DNA of 64,000 nucleotides from Xiheicaenibacterium sp046351325 (GTDB lineage Bacteria > Myxococcota_A > Polyangia > Polyangiales > Polyangiaceae): the NCBI GenBank assembly GCA_046351325.1, contig JAXLYR010000021.1:62001-126000 (forward strand). Reading direction: 5' to 3'. Position numbers and translations under genes: made by a program. Positions 41,713-49,614 of this stretch are shown one piece after another (within the stretch, counting starts at the first letter, position 1; each line of letters opens with the position of its first letter). The notes under the pieces were generated by a model. That model was not told the origin of the DNA, did no database searches, and saw nothing but the letters and a program-made list of their open reading frames with translations.

Positions 41713-42624
41713 GTGATCTCCGTTTGTCCGACCTGCGGTGCGCGCTACCGCGGCAAGCTGCCGCGCTGCCCTTTCGATGGCGCCACGCTCACACCAGCAG
41801 GTGGCGAGCTCGCGGGCCTCTGTCTCGGCGAGCGCTTCGAACTCGGTGAGCTCATCGGCGCGGGCGCTGTCGGCGTGGTCTATCACGCGGTGGATCGCGC
41901 GAGCGGCGCGCCCGCCGCCGTGAAGATCCTGCATCGCGATCTCGCGACGAGCCGCATGTATCGCGAGCGCTTCCTTCGTGAGGCCCGCGCCGCGATGCGC
42001 GTCGTTCACCCGGCGATCGGGCGGATCCTCGCAGTCGGCGAGTCGGAGTCCACGGCGCCGTGGCTCGCGATGCCCTTCTACGCGGGGTCGACCTTGCGAC
42101 GCCTGCTCGAGCACGGCGCGCTCGCGCTCGAGCGCGCGGCGTCGATCGCGACGACGCTCGCGGCGGGCCTCTCGGTCGCGCACGGCGCGGGCGTCGTCCA
42201 CCGCGACGTGAAGCCGGCCAACATCGTGCTCCTCGCCGAGCACGAGAGCCCCGTCATCTTCGACTTCGGCCTCGCGAGCGTGCAGGGCGAGCCTGGTTTG
42301 ACCGACACTGGCGAGGTGCTCGGGACGCCCTTCTACATGTCGCCGGAGCAGGTGCGCGGCGAGCCCGCGTGCCCCGCGATGGATCAATACGCGCTCGGGT
42401 GCGTGTGGTTCGAGCTCGTCACGGGCCAGCCACCGTTCGTCGGTCGACCTGCAGCGATCCTCGATGGGCACGCGACGGGCACGCCGCCGAACGTCGCGAC
42501 GCTCGCGCCGCGCCTGCCGACCGCGCAAGCCAACGTGATCATGCAGCTCCTCGACAAGTCGACCGAAGAGCGAGCGCTCGCGTTCGCGAGGCTCGCGTCA
42601 GGGCTCGTCAGCGCTCCAGCGTGA
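41713..42624 (+). CDS. Ser/Thr protein kinase with N-terminal zinc ribbon (module copy A)
   Basis: 303 residues from a GTG (ISVCPTCGAR). A CPTCGARYRGKLPRCPFDG zinc-ribbon-like element (5-23) precedes a kinase core with IGAGAVGVVYHAV, Lys71, HRDVKPAN (163-170), DFG (184-186) and GTPFYMSPEQVRGEP. All catalytic residues are present. Unlike the other three kinases here, it has no membrane helix or extracellular domain, so it is cytoplasmic. The preceding genes encode the TPR protein and propeller lipoprotein. Zinc-ribbon kinases of this sort occur in other deltaproteobacterial lineages. Confidence 0.92.
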   Translation: MISVCPTCGARYRGKLPRCPFDGATLTPAGGELAGLCLGERFELGELIGAGAVGVVYHAVDRASGAPAAVKILHRDLATSRMYRERFLREARAAMRVVHPAIGRILAVGESESTAPWLAMPFYAGSTLRRLLEHGALALERAASIATTLAAGLSVAHGAGVVHRDVKPANIVLLAEHESPVIFDFGLASVQGEPGLTDTGEVLGTPFYMSPEQVRGEPACPAMDQYALGCVWFELVTGQPPFVGRPAAILDGHATGTPPNVATLAPRLPTAQANVIMQLLDKSTEERALAFARLASGLVSAPA

Positions 42625-42629
42625 GCGCG

Positions 42630-42651
42630 TGACGACGACGCGTCGTCGTCA
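42630..42651. terminator. Perfect 22-bp palindrome after the kinase gene
   Basis: TGACGACGACG followed directly by its reverse complement, starting five bases after the kinase stop. It can form an 11-bp cruciform or a hairpin with a small loop. No T-tract; could be a terminator or a protein-binding dyad for the following lipoprotein gene. Confidence 0.6.
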
Positions 42652-42709
42652 TCGTCGCGAAGTGGACTCTTCGCACTCCCAATTGGGGCGCGGAGACGGG
42701 ATCGCGAGT

Positions 42710-42724
42710 TGGCCTGGCGGTTGC
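42710..42724 (+). promoter_or_regulatory. Weak candidate sigma-54 promoter
   Basis: TGGCCTGGCGGTTGC has GG/GC at the -24/-12 spacing; the start would be near 42735, with GGAGG then ATG at 42750 downstream. TGGC is retained but the usual ACG is CTG, so it is less convincing than the site at 8464. Confidence 0.3.
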
Positions 42725-42749
42725 CAAACGACGCGTCTCGGGAGGACCC

Positions 42750-43349
42750 ATGAAGCTCGCGTACCTGCTCCTCGTGTCGATGTTCGCTGTCTCGCTGCCC
42801 GCCTGTGAAAAGAAGAGCCAGTCGCAGAAGTCGCAAGACGACGACGACGACAAGAAGTCCGAGAAGAAGAAGGACCCCTTCGAGAAGGTCGAGCTCGACA
42901 CCTTCCAGGGGGACTACGTCAAAGACTGGCAGGCAGCCGACAAGAACTTGGGCTCGCTTCGCTCGCCCAACAGGGGAACTCGTTGCCCTCGCTTCGCTCG
43001 GCCAAGAAGTGCGTCGGCAAGCAGGTCAGGATAACGGGCAATGTCCTCGAGCACCCTCGACTACGAAGACGCCAAATGGATCTTCGTCGACAAGGCGGGC
43101 TTCAACGTGGAGACCGCCGACCTCGACAAGATCCGCAACATCATTTGCAGCGTGCGCCTGCCCGCGCAGCTGAAGTACGGGAGCGAAAAGGGCGCGAAGG
43201 TCACGCTCCACGGTGAGGTCGTCGGCGCCCACCCTGTCAGCCACAACGTCACCGTCAAAGACTGTGTGATCGAGGACAAGCCCGACACCGCCGAGGCCGA
43301 CAAGGCACCGAGCCGCGAACCCTCGCCGGCCGGGAGCGCCAAGAAATAG
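42750..43349 (+). pseudogene. OB-fold-like lipoprotein gene with internal frame disruption
   Basis: Lipobox SLPAC (Cys19), a Lys/Asp/Ser-rich linker, then FEKVELDTFQGDYVKDWQAADKNLG in frame. After ~42950 the frame is wrong; KKCVGKQVRITGNVLE appears in a second frame and YEDAKWIFVDKAGFN...VTLHGEVVGAHPVSHNVTVK returns to the original frame from 43041. The restored protein would be a tRNA_anti-like OB-fold lipoprotein of ~190 aa. A directly repeated TCGCTTCGCTCG(G/C)CCAA pair (42954-42970 and 42990-43006) flanks the lesion, suggesting a REP-like insertion or duplication. Confidence 0.65.
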
Positions 43350-43371
43350 GCGGGATAAGATTACAGCGCTG

Positions 43372-44619
43372 TTACCAGATCGAGTCTCGCGGCTTCGTGG
43401 CGCTGCGCGCTGTGTGGGCGGACGGCCGCGCGCTCGCCGGGGCGGTCGTGGTGACAATGGACGGTTCAGCGGAGGCGGCAGGCGTGGAAGCGCTGACGCT
43501 CGTGTAAGTCTGATTGGGCTTGGAGGTCTCGACCCGGGGGGGCGTGATCTCGCTCGACGGCAGGACGAGCGGTGTTTGCGAGGAGCCTGCCGCCTCCGCT
43601 TCGGCCGCGGTCTCGGCCTCGGCCGTGGGCTCGCTCGGGCGCGCGCGCTCGCGGGAGGGCAACGCGACGAAGACGATCGGCAGCGTCATCACGGCCGCCG
43701 CGAGGGCGAGGAGCCCACGCCGGTGTCGCGTCGTGGACCGCCCGTCGAGCGCGCGAGAGAGAGCCTCGATCATCTCGGCCGAGCTCGAGAAGCGACCGCT
43801 CGGGTCGGGCAGCGTCGCGCGCTCGAACCAGCCGTTGAAGCTGCGCGGGAGCGACACGCCGCGCGCCGCCGCGACGGCGGTGGGAGGCAGATCGAGGCCG
43901 CGCCCGACCGCGCTGATGAGCGGCATGAGCCCACGCCCCGCGTGACGCTCGAAGTAGGCCTCGCCCGCGAGCATGAAGAACGCGACGTGCGCGAGCGCGT
44001 AGCGATCCGCCGCGGCGCTTACCTCGATGTCCGTGTGCGCCTGCTCGGGCGCCATGTAGAGCGGCGTACCGAGCACCGCGCCCGTGGCGGTGACGCGGCC
44101 GCTCTCGTCGTCGAGGATCTTCGCTACGCCGAAGTCGAGGAGCTTGATCTCGGGTTGCGCGAGACTGGGGCTCTGCTCTGCCACCATCACGTTCGCTGGC
44201 TTGATGTCGCGGTGAACGACGCCGCGCGCGTGAACCGCGTCGAGGGCCTCGGCGACGCGCGCGAGGAGGGCGACTGCTTCACTCGCGGGGAGCGGGCCGC
44301 GGCGCTCGACCAAGGAGGCGAGCGTCTCTCCGTTCACGAGTTCGAAGAGCACGAAGGCGCGGCCGTCCTCGAGGCGACCCGCGTCGAAGGTTTGAGCTAC
44401 AAACGGCAGATCGAGGTGGCTCGCGGTCCCTGCCTCGCGGACGAGTCGCGCGACGGCCGAGCTCGACTGACAGAGCTCGGGTCGCAGCACCTTGAGCGCG
44501 TGTCGATGCCGCGTGAGTGTGTGCTCGACCTCGAAGACCTGCCCTGCGCCGCCCTCGCCGAGACAGGAGAGGACGCGGAGCTTCCCGTTGAGGGTCTCTC
44601 CCACCAGGTCCTCGCGCAC
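43372..44619 (-). CDS. Transmembrane Ser/Thr protein kinase
   Basis: 415 residues from a GTG (REDLVGETLNGK); a longer frame to 44724 would overlap the divergent activator gene and is less likely. Kinase core: LGEGGAGQVFEV, Lys43, HRDIKPAN (136-143), LDFG (162-164), GTPLYMAPEQAH. One membrane helix near 312-330 (LLALAAAVMTLPIVFVAL), then a Ser/Thr/Pro-rich extracellular tail without a folded domain. It diverges by ~30 bp from a sigma-54 activator gene, so the two may be co-regulated. Confidence 0.9.
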   Translation of the reverse strand: MREDLVGETLNGKLRVLSCLGEGGAGQVFEVEHTLTRHRHALKVLRPELCQSSSAVARLVREAGTASHLDLPFVAQTFDAGRLEDGRAFVLFELVNGETLASLVERRGPLPASEAVALLARVAEALDAVHARGVVHRDIKPANVMVAEQSPSLAQPEIKLLDFGVAKILDDESGRVTATGAVLGTPLYMAPEQAHTDIEVSAAADRYALAHVAFFMLAGEAYFERHAGRGLMPLISAVGRGLDLPPTAVAAARGVSLPRSFNGWFERATLPDPSGRFSSSAEMIEALSRALDGRSTTRHRRGLLALAAAVMTLPIVFVALPSRERARPSEPTAEAETAAEAEAAGSSQTPLVLPSSEITPPRVETSKPNQTYTSVSASTPAASAEPSIVTTTAPASARPSAHTARSATKPRDSIW

Positions 44620-44650
44620 AGCCCCATGGTAGGGTAATGACGCGTTCGCC

Positions 44651-46330
44651 GTGAGTTCGATCGAGCCCAGCTCAGCCGAGTCGTCCGCGGCGCTCGCCAA
44701 CGTCTGGTCGACGCTCTGCCGCATGCTCGCCGGTCTCTCGGCGACCGAGGAGCAGTCGCGCTTCCTCGAGCGATGCCTCGACGATCTGCTCGGTCTCTTC
44801 GGCGCTGACCGCGCGCTCGTGCTCCTGCATCACGAGGACGGCTCGGTGAGCTTCCCCTGCACGCGGACGCGGGGGCGCGCGCTCGAGGACGACGAGCGGC
44901 TCGCGATCAGCCGCTCTGTCACGCGCCGCGCGGCCGAAACAGGCAGCTGCGTCGTCGCGCGCCCGCTCGACGACGCCGACCCGCACGAGAGCCTCGTCTG
45001 GAAGGGGATCTTCCTCGCGATGGCCGCGCCGCTGCGGCGCGTGCGGTGGCTCGACGCGCGCCCGACCGAGACGGCAGGCGTGCTCTACGTCGACTTCCGT
45101 GATCGCAAGCGCGTGGCCGGCGAACACGAGCGCGCGTTCCTCCAAGCGATGGCGCACGTGCTCGGCGCCGCGCTCGTTCCTTACAAAGAGCTCGAGCGCG
45201 CCCGGCTCGATCTCAGTGAGCTCGCGGCGCGCACGGTGCCCGAAGATCCACCGCTCGAGGAGCTCGTGCACTACCCGAGCATGCGCGTGATTCGCGGGGA
45301 GCTCGCGACCGCCGTCACGAGCGAGGCGCCCATCCTCATCCTCGGTGAGTCGGGGACAGGCAAAACCCAGCTCGCGCGCGCGATCGCGGTCGCGAGCGGT
45401 CGGGCTCCGGTCGTCCGCGCGGTGCTCGGGTCGAGCGACGATCTCAACACGATCACCTCGGAGCTCTTCGGCCACGAGCGCGGCTCGTTCTCAGGCGCGC
45501 TCGGCAAGCGCACTGGGCTCGTCGAGTTCGCCGACGGGGGCACGCTGGTCTTCGACGAGATCCTGAATCTGCCGCCCCAAGCGCAGCAGCTCCTCTTGGA
45601 CTTCACGCAGTTCGGCAGCTACCGCCCGCTCGGTCACAACGCGCGCGATCCCAAGCGCGCGAAGGTCCGGATCATCGCCGCGACCAACGGCGACATCGCG
45701 CGCGCCATCGAGGAGCGCCGCTTCCGCGAGGACCTCTATTATCGACTCTCCGCCGTCGTCCTCGAGCTGCCGCCGCTCCGCGAGCGCCGCGCCGAGATCC
45801 CCGACCTCGCGAGCGCGATCCTCGCGCGACACAAGCTCTCGTCGGGCCGCGCGCCCAAGCTCACGAGCGCGGCCCGCGAGCTCCTCGCGCGCCCCGAGTG
45901 GCGCTTCGCGGGCAACGTCCGACAGCTCGAGGCCGCGACGAAGCGCGCGCGCGATCGCGCCCTCGCCGAGGGCTTGCCCGAGAGCGTCGACGCTCGCCAC
46001 TTCGCCGAGCGCGATCTCGGCGGCGCGTCGACGGAGGCGCGGGCCGCGACCGCGATCGAACCCGCCAGCGTCGCCGTCCCGAACCGGGAGACGCGCGCCC
46101 CGCAAGCGATCGACCGAGCCTCGCCGCGCGAGACGATCGCCGCGCTGGAGGCCGAGCGGCGCGCGCTCGAGGAGCGAGAGCGCGCTCTCCTCCAGGCCGT
46201 GCTCGACGCGCACAGCGGCGTCGTCGCGCACGCGGCGAAGGAGCTGGGCGTCGCGCGCACCACGCTCGCGAGCCGCATCGAGAGCCTCGGACTTACGCGC
46301 GTGTCACCGTCGAAGCGCCGCGGCGGTTAG
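44651..46330 (+). CDS. GAF-type sigma-54-dependent activator (bEBP)
   Basis: 559 residues: GAF-like sensor (~20-185, LCRMLAGLSATEEQSRFLER...GVLYVDFRDRKRV), AAA+ domain (205-440) with Walker A GESGTGKT (232-239), Walker B TLVFDE (298-303) and arginine-finger region RFREDLYYRL, and a C-terminal Fis-like helix-turn-helix (AAKELGVARTTLASRIES). The sigma-54-contacting loop, normally GAFTGA, reads GSFSGA (278-283). A very similar second activator lies at 60492-62039. Long Ala/Arg-rich linker before the DNA-binding domain. Confidence 0.92.
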   Translation: MSSIEPSSAESSAALANVWSTLCRMLAGLSATEEQSRFLERCLDDLLGLFGADRALVLLHHEDGSVSFPCTRTRGRALEDDERLAISRSVTRRAAETGSCVVARPLDDADPHESLVWKGIFLAMAAPLRRVRWLDARPTETAGVLYVDFRDRKRVAGEHERAFLQAMAHVLGAALVPYKELERARLDLSELAARTVPEDPPLEELVHYPSMRVIRGELATAVTSEAPILILGESGTGKTQLARAIAVASGRAPVVRAVLGSSDDLNTITSELFGHERGSFSGALGKRTGLVEFADGGTLVFDEILNLPPQAQQLLLDFTQFGSYRPLGHNARDPKRAKVRIIAATNGDIARAIEERRFREDLYYRLSAVVLELPPLRERRAEIPDLASAILARHKLSSGRAPKLTSAARELLARPEWRFAGNVRQLEAATKRARDRALAEGLPESVDARHFAERDLGGASTEARAATAIEPASVAVPNRETRAPQAIDRASPRETIAALEAERRALEERERALLQAVLDAHSGVVAHAAKELGVARTTLASRIESLGLTRVSPSKRRGG

Positions 46331-48105
46331 GGCTCGAGCGCTCCGATGGTCCACGCGCTCGGGCGAGCCGCGCCGGCGAGGTCCGTGGGCACGCTGCCAG
46401 GCGGGTTCGCGACGCCGCGACCGACGAGCGGGCTGGCCTCGGCGGGGACGAGCCCTGCGGCGACGGCTTGGCCGAAGACCCGCAGACCCTCGACGTCCGA
46501 AACGGACAGGTTTGTAAACTGAGGCGCGTCCGTCGACGGGAACAGGGAGCTTGTGCCCTCGGGCGCGGGCCCGCAGTCGGGCAGGGGCTTACCGTTATTG
46601 AACCAATAATTGTAGTTCGCCTCGGCGAAGAGCTCCGGTGCCGCGGTGTAGCCCACCATCGGACAAGGCACCGTCGAGGGGCTCGGGTTCGTCGAGCCGA
46701 AGTCGTTGCTCCAAATGCCGCTCATCGAGACGAAGGCGTTGTTGATCGACCTGTTGTCGCGCGACATCATGGCCCGCCCGACGGGCGCGGGCGCGTTCGA
46801 GCCGACTCCCCAGCAGACCTCCGTGTAGACGTAGTCCTGTGCGGTCTCGTCCCAGCTCACGCAGTCGCTGCCGGCGCCCTCGTCGGAGGAGAGGACTGCG
46901 CTGTCGGTGATCCGTATTCCATCTCCGCCGTTCGCGTCGCCCGACTCGGTGAGGGGTGGGACGTAATCCGGAGTGAAGAGGATGGTGTTGTCGAGCGCGG
47001 CGCACCCCGCGCAACCACCGAATTGGAGCGCGGACTCTCGAGCGTCGATGATGACGTTGTTTCGCGCCACGATCGCGCGGCCCTCGTAGTCGTAGGCGCC
47101 GTCGACGGAGAAGTAATAGGTGGCGTCGGTGGCCTCGCCCCCGAGGGCGACGCGGCGGACCCGATAGAAGACGTTGGATTCGAATACGACGTCATAGGAA
47201 CCGCCCTTCGCCTCGATCCCGAGGCCGTTGCCGTTCCTCGTGATGACGTTGCCGCAGAACGCCGCAGAGTGGACTCCCACGTTGTCGATCCCGTGCCGCG
47301 AGGTCTGGGTCACGGTGTTGTCGATGACCCAGAGGTTCTCGACCTGGTTGAACTTCATCCCGTCGTTGTCGATCGACAGCGCCTTTTCGCCGCTTTCATC
47401 CTCGGTCGGGAACAGGTTCTGAATCGTCATATGCCTGACGATCACGTGGTGCGAGGGCTCGTAACGCCCATAGACGCTCGTGTCCAATTGGCCATTCGGC
47501 AGCGTCGCGGAGGTCCCGCCCGCGATCGCCGCGCCCGCGACGTGGACCCCCGCTTGCGTGTAGAGCGGCTGCGGATCGGCGTGGCTCGAACCATTCCAGG
47601 CGCCGACGACGGCCGGACCGACGGTGATCCCCTCGATCGCGACGTACGAGATCCCGACGAGGTTGAAGCCGTGTCCCACGGTCGTCGCGTTCGGGGTCGG
47701 ATCGGTCGCGACGATCCAGAGCGGGGTCGTCTCCGTGCGCTGGATGTGCTGCGCGTAGATCTCGCCGCCGAGGTTATCGGCATAAGTCCCGGGCGCGAGT
47801 CGGATGCGCACCGGCTCGGAGGGATGTTCGGCATTGGCGGTCTCGAGGGCTTGGCGAATGCCGGCTGTCCCCTCTGCGGGCGCGACGTCGAGGTTCACCC
47901 AGGCGCTCTCGGCGATCGCGTCGACGAAGAGCGCGGTCGCGCAGCTCGAGGTGAGACTCGGCCCTTGTCCGCCGCTCCCGCCGTCCGTGCTGCCACCGCC
48001 GCCCCCTCCTTCACCGTTTGGCTGGGGCGTCGAGCTGCACCCCGCGCTGACGGCGAGACCGAGAAACATCATCGCACCGCGAATCCCGAATGGCCGAAGT
48101 TGCAT
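46327..48105 (-). CDS. Right-handed beta-helix lipoprotein
   Basis: 592 residues. Lipobox SAGC (Cys23), Gly/Ser linker, then a parallel beta-helix: LAPGTYADNLGGEIYAQHI, GISYVAIEGITVG, HHVIVRHMTIQNLF, NLWVIDNTVTQTSRHGIDN, GNVITRNGNGLGIEA, ARNNVIIDARESALQFGG and DNTILF, the polygalacturonase/DUF1565-like pattern of repeated coil turns. Strong ribosome-binding TAGGAG upstream. Likely an extracellular carbohydrate-binding or -cleaving protein, catalytic residues not identified. The last four bases overlap the convergent activator gene. Confidence 0.87.
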   Translation of the reverse strand: MQLRPFGIRGAMMFLGLAVSAGCSSTPQPNGEGGGGGGSTDGGSGGQGPSLTSSCATALFVDAIAESAWVNLDVAPAEGTAGIRQALETANAEHPSEPVRIRLAPGTYADNLGGEIYAQHIQRTETTPLWIVATDPTPNATTVGHGFNLVGISYVAIEGITVGPAVVGAWNGSSHADPQPLYTQAGVHVAGAAIAGGTSATLPNGQLDTSVYGRYEPSHHVIVRHMTIQNLFPTEDESGEKALSIDNDGMKFNQVENLWVIDNTVTQTSRHGIDNVGVHSAAFCGNVITRNGNGLGIEAKGGSYDVVFESNVFYRVRRVALGGEATDATYYFSVDGAYDYEGRAIVARNNVIIDARESALQFGGCAGCAALDNTILFTPDYVPPLTESGDANGGDGIRITDSAVLSSDEGAGSDCVSWDETAQDYVYTEVCWGVGSNAPAPVGRAMMSRDNRSINNAFVSMSGIWSNDFGSTNPSPSTVPCPMVGYTAAPELFAEANYNYWFNNGKPLPDCGPAPEGTSSLFPSTDAPQFTNLSVSDVEGLRVFGQAVAAGLVPAEASPLVGRGVANPPGSVPTDLAGAARPSAWTIGALEP

Positions 48106-48219
48106 TGAACAGTTCTCCTAAGTTGCAGTCCCCACGATGGGGTCGATTCGGGCATTGCAACTCGAGGTCCAGCCTGCCTAATCCGAAGTCCGCGGAGCCG
48201 ACATACCCGGCGTGGGCGG

Positions 48220-48260
48220 TTGCGCTTCGAGCGCAATGCGCACCTGCGCTCGAAGCGCAA
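48220..48260. promoter_or_regulatory. Perfect 16-bp inverted repeat in a divergent promoter region
   Basis: TTGCGCTTCGAGCGCA (48220-48235) and its exact reverse complement (48245-48260) are separated by nine bases (ATGCGCACC). It lies between the beta-helix lipoprotein gene and the FHA activator gene, 25 bp from the latter's start. A shorter dyad, AGTTGCA / TGCAACT (48121-48127, 48156-48162), lies on the other side. Either an activator/repressor site or a hairpin in the leader. Confidence 0.65.
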
Positions 48261-48284
48261 CGTCGATAATTCTCGGCGATTCCC

Positions 48285-49603
48285 ATGGTGAGCGACTCCT
48301 CGGGTGAGGAGACCCTGCCGACCGACGGCGCCGAGAGCGGTGGGCTCGTCGTCCGCGTGGCAGGTCCGGGGCTCGCCAGCCGCCACTCGATCCTTCGGGC
48401 GAAGCGCTATCGCGTCGGTCGCGATCCGAGCGCCGACATCACGACAGCGCACGCGTCGGTCTCTCGCGAACACGCCGAGATCATGGTCGCAGACGATCGG
48501 CTCGTCGTGCGCGATCTGGGCAGCAAGAACGGGACGATGGTCGCCGGAGTGCAGGTCCCCGCAGGAGAGCGTGATGCCATGTCCGCTCGGCGCCGCGATT
48601 CGTTTGGGTGAGGTCCTCTTGGTCGTCGAGGACGAGAGCGCGCAATCCCCGCTCCACCCGCGGCGCTCGACGTCGTCGACAGCTCGCCAGCGATGCGGCG
48701 GCTCCTCGAGCTCGCCGATCGGGTCGCGCCCGACGACGTGACCATCCTCATCTTGGGCGAGACGGAGGCGCCGGTAAAGAGGTCATGGCCGAGCATCCAC
48801 GCGCGGTCTCGGCGCGCGCGCGCGGCCCGCTCCTCAAGCTCAACTGCGCTGCGCTATCCCCGAGTCTCATCGAGAGCGAGCTCTTCGGTCACGAGCGCGG
48901 CGCCTTCACCGGGGCCTCGACGCCCAAGCGTGGTTTGCTCCAAGCCGCGGAGGGTGGGACCGTCTTCCTCGACGAGATCGGTGAGCTGTCGAACGAGCTT
49001 GAGCGAAGCTCCCTGCGCGTCATCGAGGAGCGAATGGTCTTGCCCGTGGGCGGTCTCCGAGCCGCTCCGCATCGACACTCGGTTCGTCGGCGACGCACCG
49101 CAACCTCCGCAGCGCAGTCGACAAAGACTGTTCGACAAGACCTCTATTATCGACTCAGCGGCCGTCACTCGAGATTCCCCCGTTGCGCGCTCGTCGTGAG
49201 GACATCCCGTCCCGCTCATCCGCTCGCTCCTCGCGATCGCCGCGCGCGAGCGCAATCGGCCCACGCCTGCGCTCGACCCGGCCGCGGCCGCGGCGCTCGT
49301 CGAGCTGCCCCTCCCCGGCGTCCGCGAGCTCAAGGCCATGATGACGCGCGCGCGCTGCTCCTCAGTGACGGCGGCGTGACGATCCGCGCCGCCGATCTCC
49401 AGATCGAACCCACCGAGGTGGAGACCAGCGTCGCGCCCGCGCCGACGAGCAACGCGGAGCGCGATCGCATCCTCGCGGCGCTCGACGCCTGCGGCGGCAA
49501 CCAGACCGAGGCCGCGAAACGCCTCGGGATCGCGCGTCGCACGCTGCTCTACAAACTCGACGCGCTCGGGGTGAAGCGGCCGCGCAAAGGGTCCGCCGAC
49601 TGA
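48285..49603 (+). pseudogene. FHA-type sigma-54 activator (bEBP) with many frameshifts
   Basis: N-terminal FHA domain (RVGRDPSADITTAHASVSRE, GSKNGTMVAG), then AAA+ pieces scattered over three frames: MRRLLELADRVAPDDVTILI, a destroyed Walker A around 48765-48785, LLKLNCAALSPSLIESELFG, an intact GAFTGA loop (GHERGAFTGAS), GGTVFLDEIGEL, EPLRIDTRFV, QDLYYRLSG, ALDPAAAAALVELPLPG, and a C-terminal Fis HTH (ACGGNQTEAAKRLGIARRTL). At least six frame changes are required to join them, so it is not functional as written. The pattern of single-base losses could be decay or assembly error. Confidence 0.8.
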
Positions 49604-49614
49604 CAACGTTGTCA
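49601..49614. terminator. 14-bp palindrome spanning two convergent stops
   Basis: TGACAACGTTGTCA includes the stop of the activator pseudogene and that of the lipoprotein gene on the other strand. Convergent genes sharing a compact palindrome suggest a bidirectional terminator. Confidence 0.45.

Noticed and set aside
45898..48108. Plus-strand frame of ~736 residues crossing the activator and beta-helix genes
   Set aside because: It is antisense to the beta-helix lipoprotein and out of frame with the activator; both real genes have complete motifs.
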